The notes under the pieces: model-generated
What the model was told of the DNA's origin: nothing
The model's database searches: none
Seen by the model: only the letters and a program-made list of their open reading frames with translations
Origin: Meghimatium bilineatum
Taxonomy: Eukaryota; Mollusca; Gastropoda; Stylommatophora; Philomycidae
DNA length: 64,000 bases
Assembly (NCBI GenBank): GCA_034231615.1
Contig: CM067311.1
Coordinates: 23,471,967-23,535,966, forward strand
Direction of reading: 5' to 3'
Shown here: one piece after another, positions 10,201 to 22,200 of the stretch
Position numbering within the stretch: position 1 is the stretch's first letter
Layout: each line of letters opens with the position of its first letter
Program-made: the position numbers and the translations under genes

Positions 10201-13200
10201 GTTACATATGGCGGACGTTACATACTGCAGAAGTTACATACCACAGAGGTTACATACCACGAAGGTTACATACCGTCTAGGTTATATACCGCGGACGTTA
10301 CATACTACGGAAGTTACATAACGCGGACGTTACATTCTGCGGACGTTACATATCCGGACGTTACATACGGCAGAAGTTGTGTGTTCGTTCATCACAAGTG
10401 ATGATGACAAATTTGTACATGCACGTTTGAAAATTTAGTTATAATTATAATCATACATAATAGTTGGTAGATGGCTAATGAGCCATAAGTGAGCTGTAAA
10501 TGTTCTTGGTCAGTTGGGACATGGAATGACCAATGTAGGTGGATGTTGGTATATCCGTGACTTTATAGCTACTGTCCACTGTTGGGCCGCAGCATTTACT
10601 CCTCGTTTCACAAGATGGTGCGCTCTTTTTGACTGTAGAGCGCCAAGTAGATCTATTTTGTGCAAGTAGTTCCCATGCTCCTAGAGTCAGTAGACAAACC
10701 TTTTCCCTTCGGGGGAATTTTCGTGGATGCGAAAATGAGTTGCCCTGGGGATTTTGATTAAAGTGAGGAGGAGTTGTGCAAAGCGTCAACCTCACTCTCT
10801 TGTCGGACCTCATTTGAAATCATTGACAAGACGAATCGAGACGACTGGAAGTGAAGTACGATACAATGGATGACCATGGTTTTCTACGTGTCTCATCATG
10901 CCCGATGCGGTCCACACCGAGTTGCTGGAGTTCGCCTACATTACTCGGTGGGGTGAGCCGATAAACTATCGTACTTCATACGCGTAAATTCGCTGAATAT
11001 CAGACTTTACGTGTAAATGGTTAGACAAGACCGGTATGCTTTTTGAGACAGTCTCAGCATGACATCACCTACTTTATGACTGCTTAACAGACTGTCAGTC
11101 GAGCGGGGATCCAGAACACGCCTCAGGCAGTCCACTAGTGCTGTGTTCACACGACACGTTAGACCTACTGTAGCTACACAGTGAACGATTCAATGTGTTG
11201 TTGATACTGAAGTTAAGTAGCTCATCACTTAAGCTTCTAAATTATTATATAGAATCACTCTTTTATATTCCAATAGATATATCCATTTGACAAGCACATC
11301 CAGTCTGTTCTAGAAAGCACACTTGATGTTATCCAGCGACTATAATAATAACACAAACTTTGAAAACAGTAGCACAATTGAGACTGGGAGAAAATATAGC
11401 GCCATATTGTTACATAACGGAAGTTACATACTGCAGAAATTACATACCGCAGAAGATACATACTGTGGACATTACATACTGTGGACGTTACATACCGTGG
11501 AAGTTACATACTGTGGACGTTACATACTGCGGACGCTGCATACTGCGACGTTACATACTGCGGAAGTTACATACTGCGGAAGTTACATACTGCGGACGTT
11601 GCATAGTGCGACGTTGCATACTGCGACGTTGCATACTGCGACGTTACATACTGCGGAAGTTACATACTGCGGAAGTTACATACTGCGGAAGTTACATACT
11701 GCTGACGTTACATACTGCGGACGCTGCATACTGCGACGTTACATACTGCGGAAGTTACATACTGCGGACGCTGCATACTGCGACGTTACATACTGCGGAA
11801 GTTACATACTGCGGACGCTGCATACTGCGACGTTACATACTGCGGAAGTTACATACTGCGGAAGTTACATACTGCGGACGTTGCATAGTGCGACGTTGCA
11901 TACTGCGACGTTGCATACTGCGACGTTACATACTGCGGAAGTTACATACTGCGGAAGTTACATACTGCGGAAGTTACATACTGCGGAAGTTACATACTGC
12001 TGACGTTACATACTGCGGACGCTGCATACTGCGACGTTACATACTGCGGAAGTTACATACTGCGGACGCTGCATACTGCGACGTTACATACTGCGGAAGT
12101 TACATACTGCGGACGTTACATACTGCGGAAGTTACATACTGCGGAAGTTACATACTGCGGACGTTGCATAGTGCGACGTTGCATACTGCGACGTTACATA
12201 CTGCGGAAGTTACATACTGCGGAAGTTACATACTGCTGACGTTACATACTGCGGAAGTTACATACTGCGGAAGTTACATACTGCGACGTTACATACTGCG
12301 AAGTTACATACTGCGGAAGTTACATACTGCGGACGTTACATACCACGGAAGTTGCATACTGCGGACGTTACATACTGCAGAAGTTACATACTGCGGAAGT
12401 TACATACTGCGGACGTTGCATAGTGCGACGTTGCATACTGCGACGTTGCATACTGCGACGTTACATACTGCGGAAGTTACATACTGCGGAAGTTACATAC
12501 TGCGGAAGTTACATACTGCGGAAGTTACATACTGCTGACGTTACATACCACGGACGTTGCATACTGCGGACGTTACATACTGCGGAAGTTACATACTGCG
12601 GACGTTGCATACTGACATACTGCGGAAGTTACATACTGCGGAAGTTACATACTGCGGAAGTTGCACACTGCAGACGTCCAATATGGTTGTATAAAGATGT
12701 GACTATTAAATAAAATAGAAGCGCAGTGTTCAAGCTAGAGTTCAACTCCGTCTTGTAGAATAAAACGAAAGATAACTCATTTATACAAACTCTGTCAACT
12801 GGCAAGACGGCTAGTTCATCTGCTCGGACTGAAATCGAACCTTGCTTACTTTTACAGATAACTCTTATACTTATGTTGTCGCATGTGCGGTATATAAGTG
12901 TGTGCATCCGAATGTATGTGGATATTTATGTGTCCAGGTGTATAGTCGTATTTGCTGTTGTAATCTGGTAGTATCCAGGTGTATAGTCGTATTTGCTGTT
13001 GTAATCTGGTAGTATCCAGGTGTATAGTCGTATTTGCTGTTGTAATCTGGTGATGTCCATGTATATAGTCGTCTGTGCTGTAAACTGGAGATGTCCATGT
13101 GTATAATTGCCTGTATTGTTGTGACCTGGTAATGTCCAGGTGTATAATCGTCTGTGTTGTTGTGACCTAATGATGTCCAGGTGTATAATCGTCTGTGCTG

Positions 13201-16200
13201 TTGTGACCTGGTAATGTCCAGGTGTATAATCGTCTGTGCTGTTGTGACCTAGTGATGTCCAGGTGTATAATCGTCTGTGCTGTTGTGACCTAGTGATGTC
13301 CAGGTGTATAATTGTCTGTGTTGTTGTAATCCGGTGATGTCCATGTGTATATTCGTCTGGGCTGTTGTATAAAAAGTGCGTTGACAATTAGCAAAATATT
13401 TTCTAAACAAAATATTATCAATTCCCTCCCCCCCCCCCCATTTCATTCTGCTCTTAACCACATGAAACTGAATTCATTATTTTCTCTTTCATGTCTGACC
13501 TTAAAATTCATTTTGTCTATTATTACGTTGATGGCTTGCTGATGTGTTATGTCTATTATTACGTTGATGGCTTGCTTATGTGTTGTGTCTATTGTTTCCG
13601 GCAATTTGCTATAAAACGTCTACAAAACTCTTGTCTACAACAATCTATAACATTTCGATTTATAGTGTGCAGTTTATATGTATTATATAGTGTGCAGTTT
13701 ATATGTATTTATATAGTGTGCAGTTTATATGTATTTATATAGTGTGCAGTTTATATGTATTTATATAGTGTGCAGTTTATATGTATTTATATAGTGTGCA
13801 GTTTATATTTATTTATATAGTGTGCAGTTTATATGCATTTATATAGTGTGCAGTTTATATGTATTTATATAGTGTGCAGTTTATATGTATTTATATAGTG
13901 TGTATGTGTGCTCGCGAACCAGTGTATGTCTGCAAGTGTGCATGTTTGTGGGTGTACATGTACATGTAGGTCTTTTATGAATTTAGGCCTGTGTCCGAAC
14001 TTGAAAAATGGCCATCACTCTTGTCATCTACAGGTAAATATCTAGTTGTAGAGACTGCAGATAGAAAATCTCCCCCGCCTCATGGATTTAAAATCATCAA
14101 GGGAAGTGCCTACGGATCCTTCTCCAGAGCCTTTGTGGAGTTTATACTAAGCAACAAAATGGTCCTTGACCTGATCGATTGGTCGAAGGATATTGAAAGC
14201 CCCGATGAATATGTTTTTCCTACTATCCATCATACACTCTTGATGGACGTTCCTGGAGGATACAGGGGTATGTTGATACAATCTAAACAGAAAATTGCGA
14301 TTTGTTAATTTATTTCTCTCACTTCAATCGGTAAGCATAATTCATTTTTTATTTAATGTAATAGTGTGTGTGTGTGTGTGTTTCCATACACAGGAGTTAA
14401 TTTAGAACAATAGTCGTCTGTGGATATGTCAATAGCGACGCAGGATCAAGAGTGATCGTGGTTATCTTTGAGGTTGGTGACCAGTGTGTATTACGGGGAC
14501 CAGTTCTCTCGTACGACTGGTCTAAAACGCTATGATTACAGACGTTCATCGTTGAATGAAAATAGGAAAAACATTAAACGTATAAGTCACTACCGCCGAA
14601 GTTGGATGTGGCATGCCATTGGCGAGAATAAAACGTGAACACAACCCGTTTCTTTTCTCTGAACCGAAAGAGAATAAGAATTTTTAAATGTGGCCCATGA
14701 TATGTCCTGCTGGAAATCGTGTAGGGCCATTGTCCTGCTACAGGAGAGATCCGGTGGAAGTTTGAGAACGAACGGCAAAAAATAAAATAATTATGAGCAA
14801 TGACGCTCTTGTGTCCATTTATGTAGTTTTCTGTAGTTTTGTAGGAGGTTTCTCTAAACCTTTATTTCATGTACAGAAGAATTCAACTCTCATATGTGCG
14901 CAATGATTTGAGAAGAAGCTTAATACTCACAAGCTGGAAAAGCAGCGTAGTTGTAAAGACTGTATGAAGATAAGTGGGTCTTTCACCAGAGGATTGCATC
15001 TCATCTAACTAGTGGCTAACTGTTGCATGATGGTTGGTATGATGGGCCATTTGTGAGACTTCCAGACTTTCCGCGAGCGATTTTTAAGCCGCAAAATGAT
15101 ATCGTAGCTACTTAACAAAGGAAAGATTTTAATGTTTTAACAAAAAGTTTCGGTCGCCCACATTTGTATATGATCATGCGCCCTGATATAACTAAGGTGC
15201 ACTCAAGTCAGTTGTTAAGAAAGCAGTGAATCACCTGAGATGCTTTAACAGACTAATTCCATATCCGTGACAAGACATTGTCTCTTTAAAGGGAAATAAT
15301 AAGCACTTTATACTATGTTTTTTCGGAAGGTTTTATTTTGCATGATTATCTACCGTGTCATCCGCAAAAGTGTAATCCCCTGTAGCGCAGTGGATATCCT
15401 AGCACGGAGTATTCTACAAAAATGCTGCTTTCGATAGCAAAATTGTCGACTACAAAATTGTATGCTACAATATGTGTACCATATTTTATGAATAGGGACT
15501 AAATGTACTATCGTTGACAGCGATACAGCGTAAGTGCGCTGGTACAACTGTTATCATATGTAAGTGGATTAAAACATTTAGAATTTTAAAATGTACATTT
15601 AAATATGATTGTCATACAATATACATATGTTGTAACTGCCCAGCGTTAGAAACCCAACATTCATGAAAATTAGATCACAAATAAACCAAGCACCCAAGGC
15701 GACAGCCATATTCAAAATCTAGTGAAAAACATCCAACTGTGGCAACGCTGGCGAGCACCATAACATATAATAGGAAATAACACTAAATGAACCCACACAG
15801 AAAAAGGAACGGACATCGACAGTAAAAGTAAAAGTGAATATGAAAACTAGCCATATCACCTTCTTCATAGAACCGTAGACATCTCTTTTCGCCATTCATT
15901 TTCCCCATAAGCGTGGATAGTGACACTATTCCAGTCTCGATTTGTACATCAAAGTTTGAATAGTAAAGGGAACTCATAATTTTTAGTTGTAAAGTCGCAG
16001 AGAAGGTGCTCGCGAGCATTGTTTAACTCCCATGACAGGAGCACCACAAGGTATTACTAGGTTGCGAACGTCTGATCTATGATGTACACTTGTTAGCATT
16101 ATAAATACGGAACTTCATCACGTGATTCATTCCAACTTTTTAATATTATGCGTAATTTCATACAGCTATCGTTACTCGAAGATTAAAAATTCGCAGTTTC

Positions 16201-19200
16201 TGCTACTGTTGAGTCGCTCTGCGCGGAAAGCACTGACAGCCCCACCCCCAGGGTCCGGGCAGTGACACGCAGATCGTTGAATGCGGCGGATTATGCGTCT
16301 TTATCGACATCTCGTTTCGTTAATAATGTATTGTTTGTTTCGTTAAAATCAGGCGACTAATTACCGTAATGAATCTAAAAACTGTATATAATAAACTGTT
16401 GTCACGCCCTGTACGTCTATAGAATGTAACTTCTAAATCATAATACAGCAAATAGGATTTGAACCAGGCCTGTTCAGATAACACATACTCGCCTCACAAC
16501 TTGAGCCAACACGTTTTACGTCTTTGACCACACGCCATTTATAAAACTTCGTATACACCATTTTAGGAATTTGGTGCCGTTCACATCCCGTTTACTGCTA
16601 TATTATTTTTCTTTAATAATAAGTCCTCTGTGCCTCTTTATTATATTTTTTATTTATCGGGACTACTTTACATGTTGCTACTATCCTCTCTTCCACATTC
16701 AACATACCGGCTGTTTACTTTATATTATAATTCATTTGCGCTATTTAAAATAAATTAGCGTATTGTTTATTGTATAAACTTAAGAAATTGTAGCTTTTGA
16801 AGATATCTAATCTTGACAGTCTTCGGAGAAATTTAATCTTGGCAGTCTTCGGAGATATCGAATCTTGGCAGTCTTCGGAGATATCTAATCTTGGCAGTCT
16901 TCGGAGATATCTAATCTTGGCAGTCTTCGGAGATATCTAATCTTGACAGTCTTCGGAGAAATTTAATCTTGACCGTCTTTGAAGATATCTAATCTTGATA
17001 GTCTTTTCTTGATTAGAAATTGGCTTCACAGCACGCGGGACATTCCCATAAGTGCTCCGCCCTCCGCTCCAGCAGCCATCCTAGTGTATGTAGACTCATA
17101 GTTCCGGTCAGGTGTTGATTGTGTGATCTTCTGGACTTTCCAAAAAATTTACTTTTCCTCCCCTCACCTCTGAATACTCCCATTTCTAACATTCTCTGTA
17201 TGTGTACGTTCTCAACCTCATTGACATTATCTGCATCTCGAAATGAATTTATTACTGACTTTATTAAATCTGCTTTATCTCTTCTCACCAATGTGCCGTC
17301 TATCGCCGCATTGCCTGCCAGTAAGTCGGCTCTCTCGTTTCCTCTGACCCCAGCATGACCAGGGCAGAATATCCATGTATTGCTTTGGACAACTGAGTTT
17401 TTCAATAAGTCCCACCATTCTTTTCTTAGCATGAACTTTTCTATCTTGCGCAACATGCTTCGAGAGTCTGTGAGTATTACCGCGTGTGTTGATGTATCCG
17501 TTATCAACCAATCAAGAGCTGCTGTAACTCCCTCTATCTCCATCCTCATGCTCGATTTGACAGTAGAATATGCTGAAGATTTCTCAACCAACTTCACGCC
17601 ATTTCTATAGGCAACAAAACCCCAACCGCTTTTATTTGTGTTTCTGCTAACAGATCCATCTGTGTATATAATTATGTCTTGCGGTTTCGAGTGTAGTTGG
17701 GCGAGTTCTTGTACTGTATCCTGAGCACTGACTGCCATCCATTTTCGACACGCTTTATCTAGTTGTATTATTACTTTAGTCAGTGATTTCTTCTCAGTGT
17801 CTACCTCCGCCCATTAACTGCCCTTTCCTATTTCTTCCAATTCACATACTATTCGCAGTGTGTCTTCAGCCTCTGCCATCCATGATCTGCCACGCTTAAT
17901 ACGTTTTCTCTTTGACTCATCTAGACGATGGTGTAATGGGTCGTGGTTGTATTCTGTCACTTTAAGGTACGACTTAACTTGTGCTACTTGATGTCGCACT
18001 CTAATGCTGCGGAGATCAAGCAGAAATCTCATAGCAGAGATGGGTGTATCTCTAGTACACCCCAGTACCGCTCTCATTGCCTCATTTTGAACTTTTTCCA
18101 ATCTATCGACTTGTGTCTGTGACAAAGTTAGTAGGTCGAGGCCATAATCTATTACAGATAGCACCACCACTTGCAGGAGCAGAAAAAGTACCCATTGCTG
18201 CATGTCGAAGGTCGCCATAACCTTGATAACACTGATCCCTCTTGTAAATGACAGTCTTTGAAGATATCTAATCTTGACAGTCTTTGAAGATATCTAATCT
18301 TGACAGTCTTCGGAGATATTTAATCTTGACAGTCTTTGAAGATATCTAATCTTGACAGTCTTTGGGGATATTTAATCTTGGCGCATGCGGGTGCGTCCCA
18401 TCAATGGTTCACTAGAATAACCAACCATGCAACAGAAAACCTTAGTAGATGACATGCCTTTATATTGAGGATATCTTCTTATAGAAGCTTCATGGCACGT
18501 CATCTATACAATCCCGTAGTCGTAACCTTCGATAACAGTTACCATGTTGTTCTGACAGGCCGACGTTTTGCTTGAACTAGTTATGGGCACGGCGTGGGTG
18601 GGCGGAACAACAAAGAAACATGTCGCAAGGGCCAGAGTTTTGCCCTGGTGTCGACGTCTGTTTCGGCAGCATTAGACTCGAAACACCATCGAGTCGAATG
18701 GCTGCTGGAACAGAGGGCGGAGCACTTATGGGAATGCCCCACGCACTGTGAGGCCAGTTTCTAATCAAGAATATTTAATCTTGACAGTCTTTGGAGATAT
18801 CTAATCTTGACAGACTTTGGAGATATCTAATCTTGACAGACATTGGAGATATCTAATCTTGACAGTCTTTGGTCATCTTAACTTTAAATGTGGTCCCCGT
18901 GTACCAGCTTGTGGGCTCTGTCACATGATTTAACATTAACTGTACACGCCTATAATTCTCTTCCCGTAGGTACACCAACTAAGAAGCGGTTCTTGGCATC
19001 ATTTACAGCCTGGGAAAAGGAAACACCTTGTGCTTCCATGTTCGTCAGATGGATATGTATTTTTACACCTGCAGGTTTGTCATTACATAACAGCCAGTCC
19101 TTGTTCTATTTTGCCAAATACACTGAAGGATGCCAGGGTCATCAACCAAATCTCTTCCATTAACACTAGCATATAAATCGTTTTGTTTTTCTCTCAAAGT

Positions 19201-22200
19201 ATTGCCTACTCTTCCATATCCGCTTCTACATTTTTCTCAACGTTATTTATGCACTCAACTCGATCCCTTAGGCGTGACCTGGCTATATTAATGAAATATC
19301 TACAGAAAGGTAAACATGACCTGAGAGGCTGATTTTGATTGTTTCCGTGAATTTTGTTGGTCGGTCGTGGCTAATTTTGCATGCAACTCCAAGTATATAA
19401 ATAGTGGCAAACGAAAATCACGACAATAATCAAGAACATCGCGAATGAAGTCTTGTTTAGTTTATGTACAGAGGCCTTCTTTACTGCAGGCGGTATCGGC
19501 TTAGGGATTCCAAGACAGTGTTTACTTGGCGAAAATACGTAGCGATTTCTAGTGTGGAACACCTCCATCTACACATATTCCTATATTTTCTGGTTTTACC
19601 TGCATCTATTATTTTCATTCCTACAATTGGCGTGTCTTAACATCAAAGGTAGGCAACCTGTTTTAAGTCGGCGGGTCAGATTGAAAATTTCTCGAGTGCA
19701 ATGGGACCAAAAGTATATTTTAAGATAACTTGTAGCTTCATGTTGCGTTTACTTAGTCCGTTAGTGAAAATAGCATATTTAAATTTGTCTGGCGAGCCAG
19801 TAGAAATGGCTTGGTACGCTGCATTTGGTCAGTTTGCCGTATTGTTCCCACCCCTGTTATAAATTTTTGTTACATTGCATTAGATATGTTATATGATAGC
19901 GTTGCTTGGAGAGATTTGGTTGATGACCCTCGCATCCCTCGGTGATATGAAATTGACATGTCAAAATTGATTTAATAAGACAAATTAAGACAAGAATTGG
20001 CTGTTATGACCATCGTTACTGACTATTTCATGCTTTTGGATAGGTGAGGCATTTTATTTGCAGTTAGGACAAATGGGCTTCCTCATAGCAGTCGTCAAGG
20101 TGTATACAGGTAATTATTTTTGTTATTTTGCCTCTACAAGTTAAATATTCTGTCCCGACCGAGGTTTGAACGAAACAATTCACGTGAGACAGGAGTCATA
20201 GCCAATATATATATGATAAGAAATTTGTGAAATAAACCATATCAAATCAATGATATAACATAGACACCCACCTATTTCAACAAATAGAGGATATCACATA
20301 GACACCCACCTATTTCAACAAATAGAGGATATCACATAGACACCTACCTATTTCAACAAATAGAGGATATCACATAGGCACCCACCTATTTCAACAAATA
20401 GAGGATATCACATAGGCACCTACCTATTTCAACAAATAGAGGATATCACATAGGCACCCACCTATTTCAACAAATAGAGGATATCACATAGACACCTACC
20501 TATTTCAACAAATAGAGGATATCACATAGGCACCTACCTATTTCAACAAATAGAGGATATCACATAGGCACCTACCTATTTCAACAAATAGAGGATATCA
20601 CATAGGCACCTACCTATTTCAACAAATAGAGGATATCACATAGGCACCCACCTATTTCAACAAATAGAGGATATCACATAGGCACCCACCTATTTCAACA
20701 AATAGAGGATATCACATAGGCACCCACCTATTTCAACAAATAGAGGATATCACATAGACACCTACCTATTTCAACAAATAGAGGATATCACATAGACACC
20801 TACCTATTTCAACAAATAGAGGATATCACATAGGCACCCACCTATTTCAACAAATAGAGGATATCACATAGGCACCTACCTATTTCAACAAATAGAGGAT
20901 ATCACATAGGCACCCACCTATTTCAACAAATAGAGGATATCACATAGGCACCTACCTATTTCAACAAATCCATGATACGACATAGATAGATTGTATGAAA
21001 ATGTGTAGCGTAGAAATGGCATTAACCTACAGACTAAGCTGAAAGTTTACAGAGCAGTGGTACTTCCAGTGCTGTTATATGCCAGCGAAATATGGACTGT
21101 GTTTAGACGGCATGTGAGGAAGCTCAATCACTTTCACACATCTTGTCTCAGAAAAATCATGAACATCAGATAGCAAAACAAGATTTTAGATACCACTGTC
21201 CTTGTCAGATCTGGTATCCCCAGCATTGACACTATCCTGATGCAGACACAGATTCGTTGGGCAGGTCATTTGGTGCGTATGCCAGAATACTGCCTGCCAA
21301 AGATACTTATCTATGGTGAGCTAGAGAAGGGTAAACGATCTCAAGGTGGCCAAAAGAAGCGCTACAGGGACTCGTTAAAGACTTCATTAAAAACCTTTGA
21401 AATAGACCACGATACATGGGAAAAACTTGCACAAAATAGATCTACATGGCGTTCTACAATCAAAACGAGCGCATCATCTTGTGAAAATAGAAATGCTGCA
21501 GCCCAACAGCGGAGAGTAGCTAGAAAGTCACGGATATACTAAAATCCGCCTATAGTGGCCATTCCATACCGGAACTGTCCAAGAACATTTACAGCTCGAA
21601 TAGGGCTCATAAGCCATCTACGAACTCATAATCAAGGACATACCTCTAATTGAATTTTCAAAAGTGGATATAGCAAAGGGTATCATCACTTGTGATGAAC
21701 GAACAACACTACTGTGTATGCATCAGTGCAATTACAGTGATTTTGTATTGTTCAATCACAGAGTAAAATGTTTACGCGGAATCTGAGTTTATGTAAAATT
21801 GTATGTGTGAATAAGTAGGAGATGGTATGAGTTGATAGATGAATAAATTAGATGTTACCTGTATCTATATACAGACAGGTAAGCAGGTAAGCATACAGCC
21901 AGAGGAATATATAAACATACAGAAAGAAAGGCAATCATATCAATATTTAGGTAGATAGACAGGTAGGTAGTAAACACACACAATAGGCATCATTTTTTAG
22001 TAGAGGATCTTCATGACACACTGGTTAAGTTATTTGACTCGTGTTTAAGAGGTCGAGGGTTCATAACCGGTACGTGACGCCTTGAATACAAATGCATTAT
22101 TTCGGAGCATTATCAAAGGGTTCAAGGTGTTCAAAAGACAATATTGATTGATTTCAGTGTACTCGATTTCCCATATGTACTCCATAACTCTCGACGAAAC

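Noticed and set aside
11360..12538. Open frame of 392 codons
   Set aside because: Entirely made of 15-16-bp tandem units within an intron of the glycosyltransferase gene; also open in another frame.
15378..15450. Possible tRNA gene (TAGCGCAGTGGATATCC)
   Set aside because: There is no proper B box and no acceptor stem pairing by eye; at best a decayed SINE head.
18888..19163. Whole 91-codon open frame as one exon
   Set aside because: Only 18970-19074 lies between good splice sites and matches the family; the rest is intron that happens to be open.
20064..20109. Alternative reading RTNGLPHSSRQGVY as a GCNT exon
   Set aside because: It resembled the HYRRGVC region of the family, but its phase does not fit the neighbours. 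The exon at 18970-19074 supplies that region with correct phase and both cysteines.
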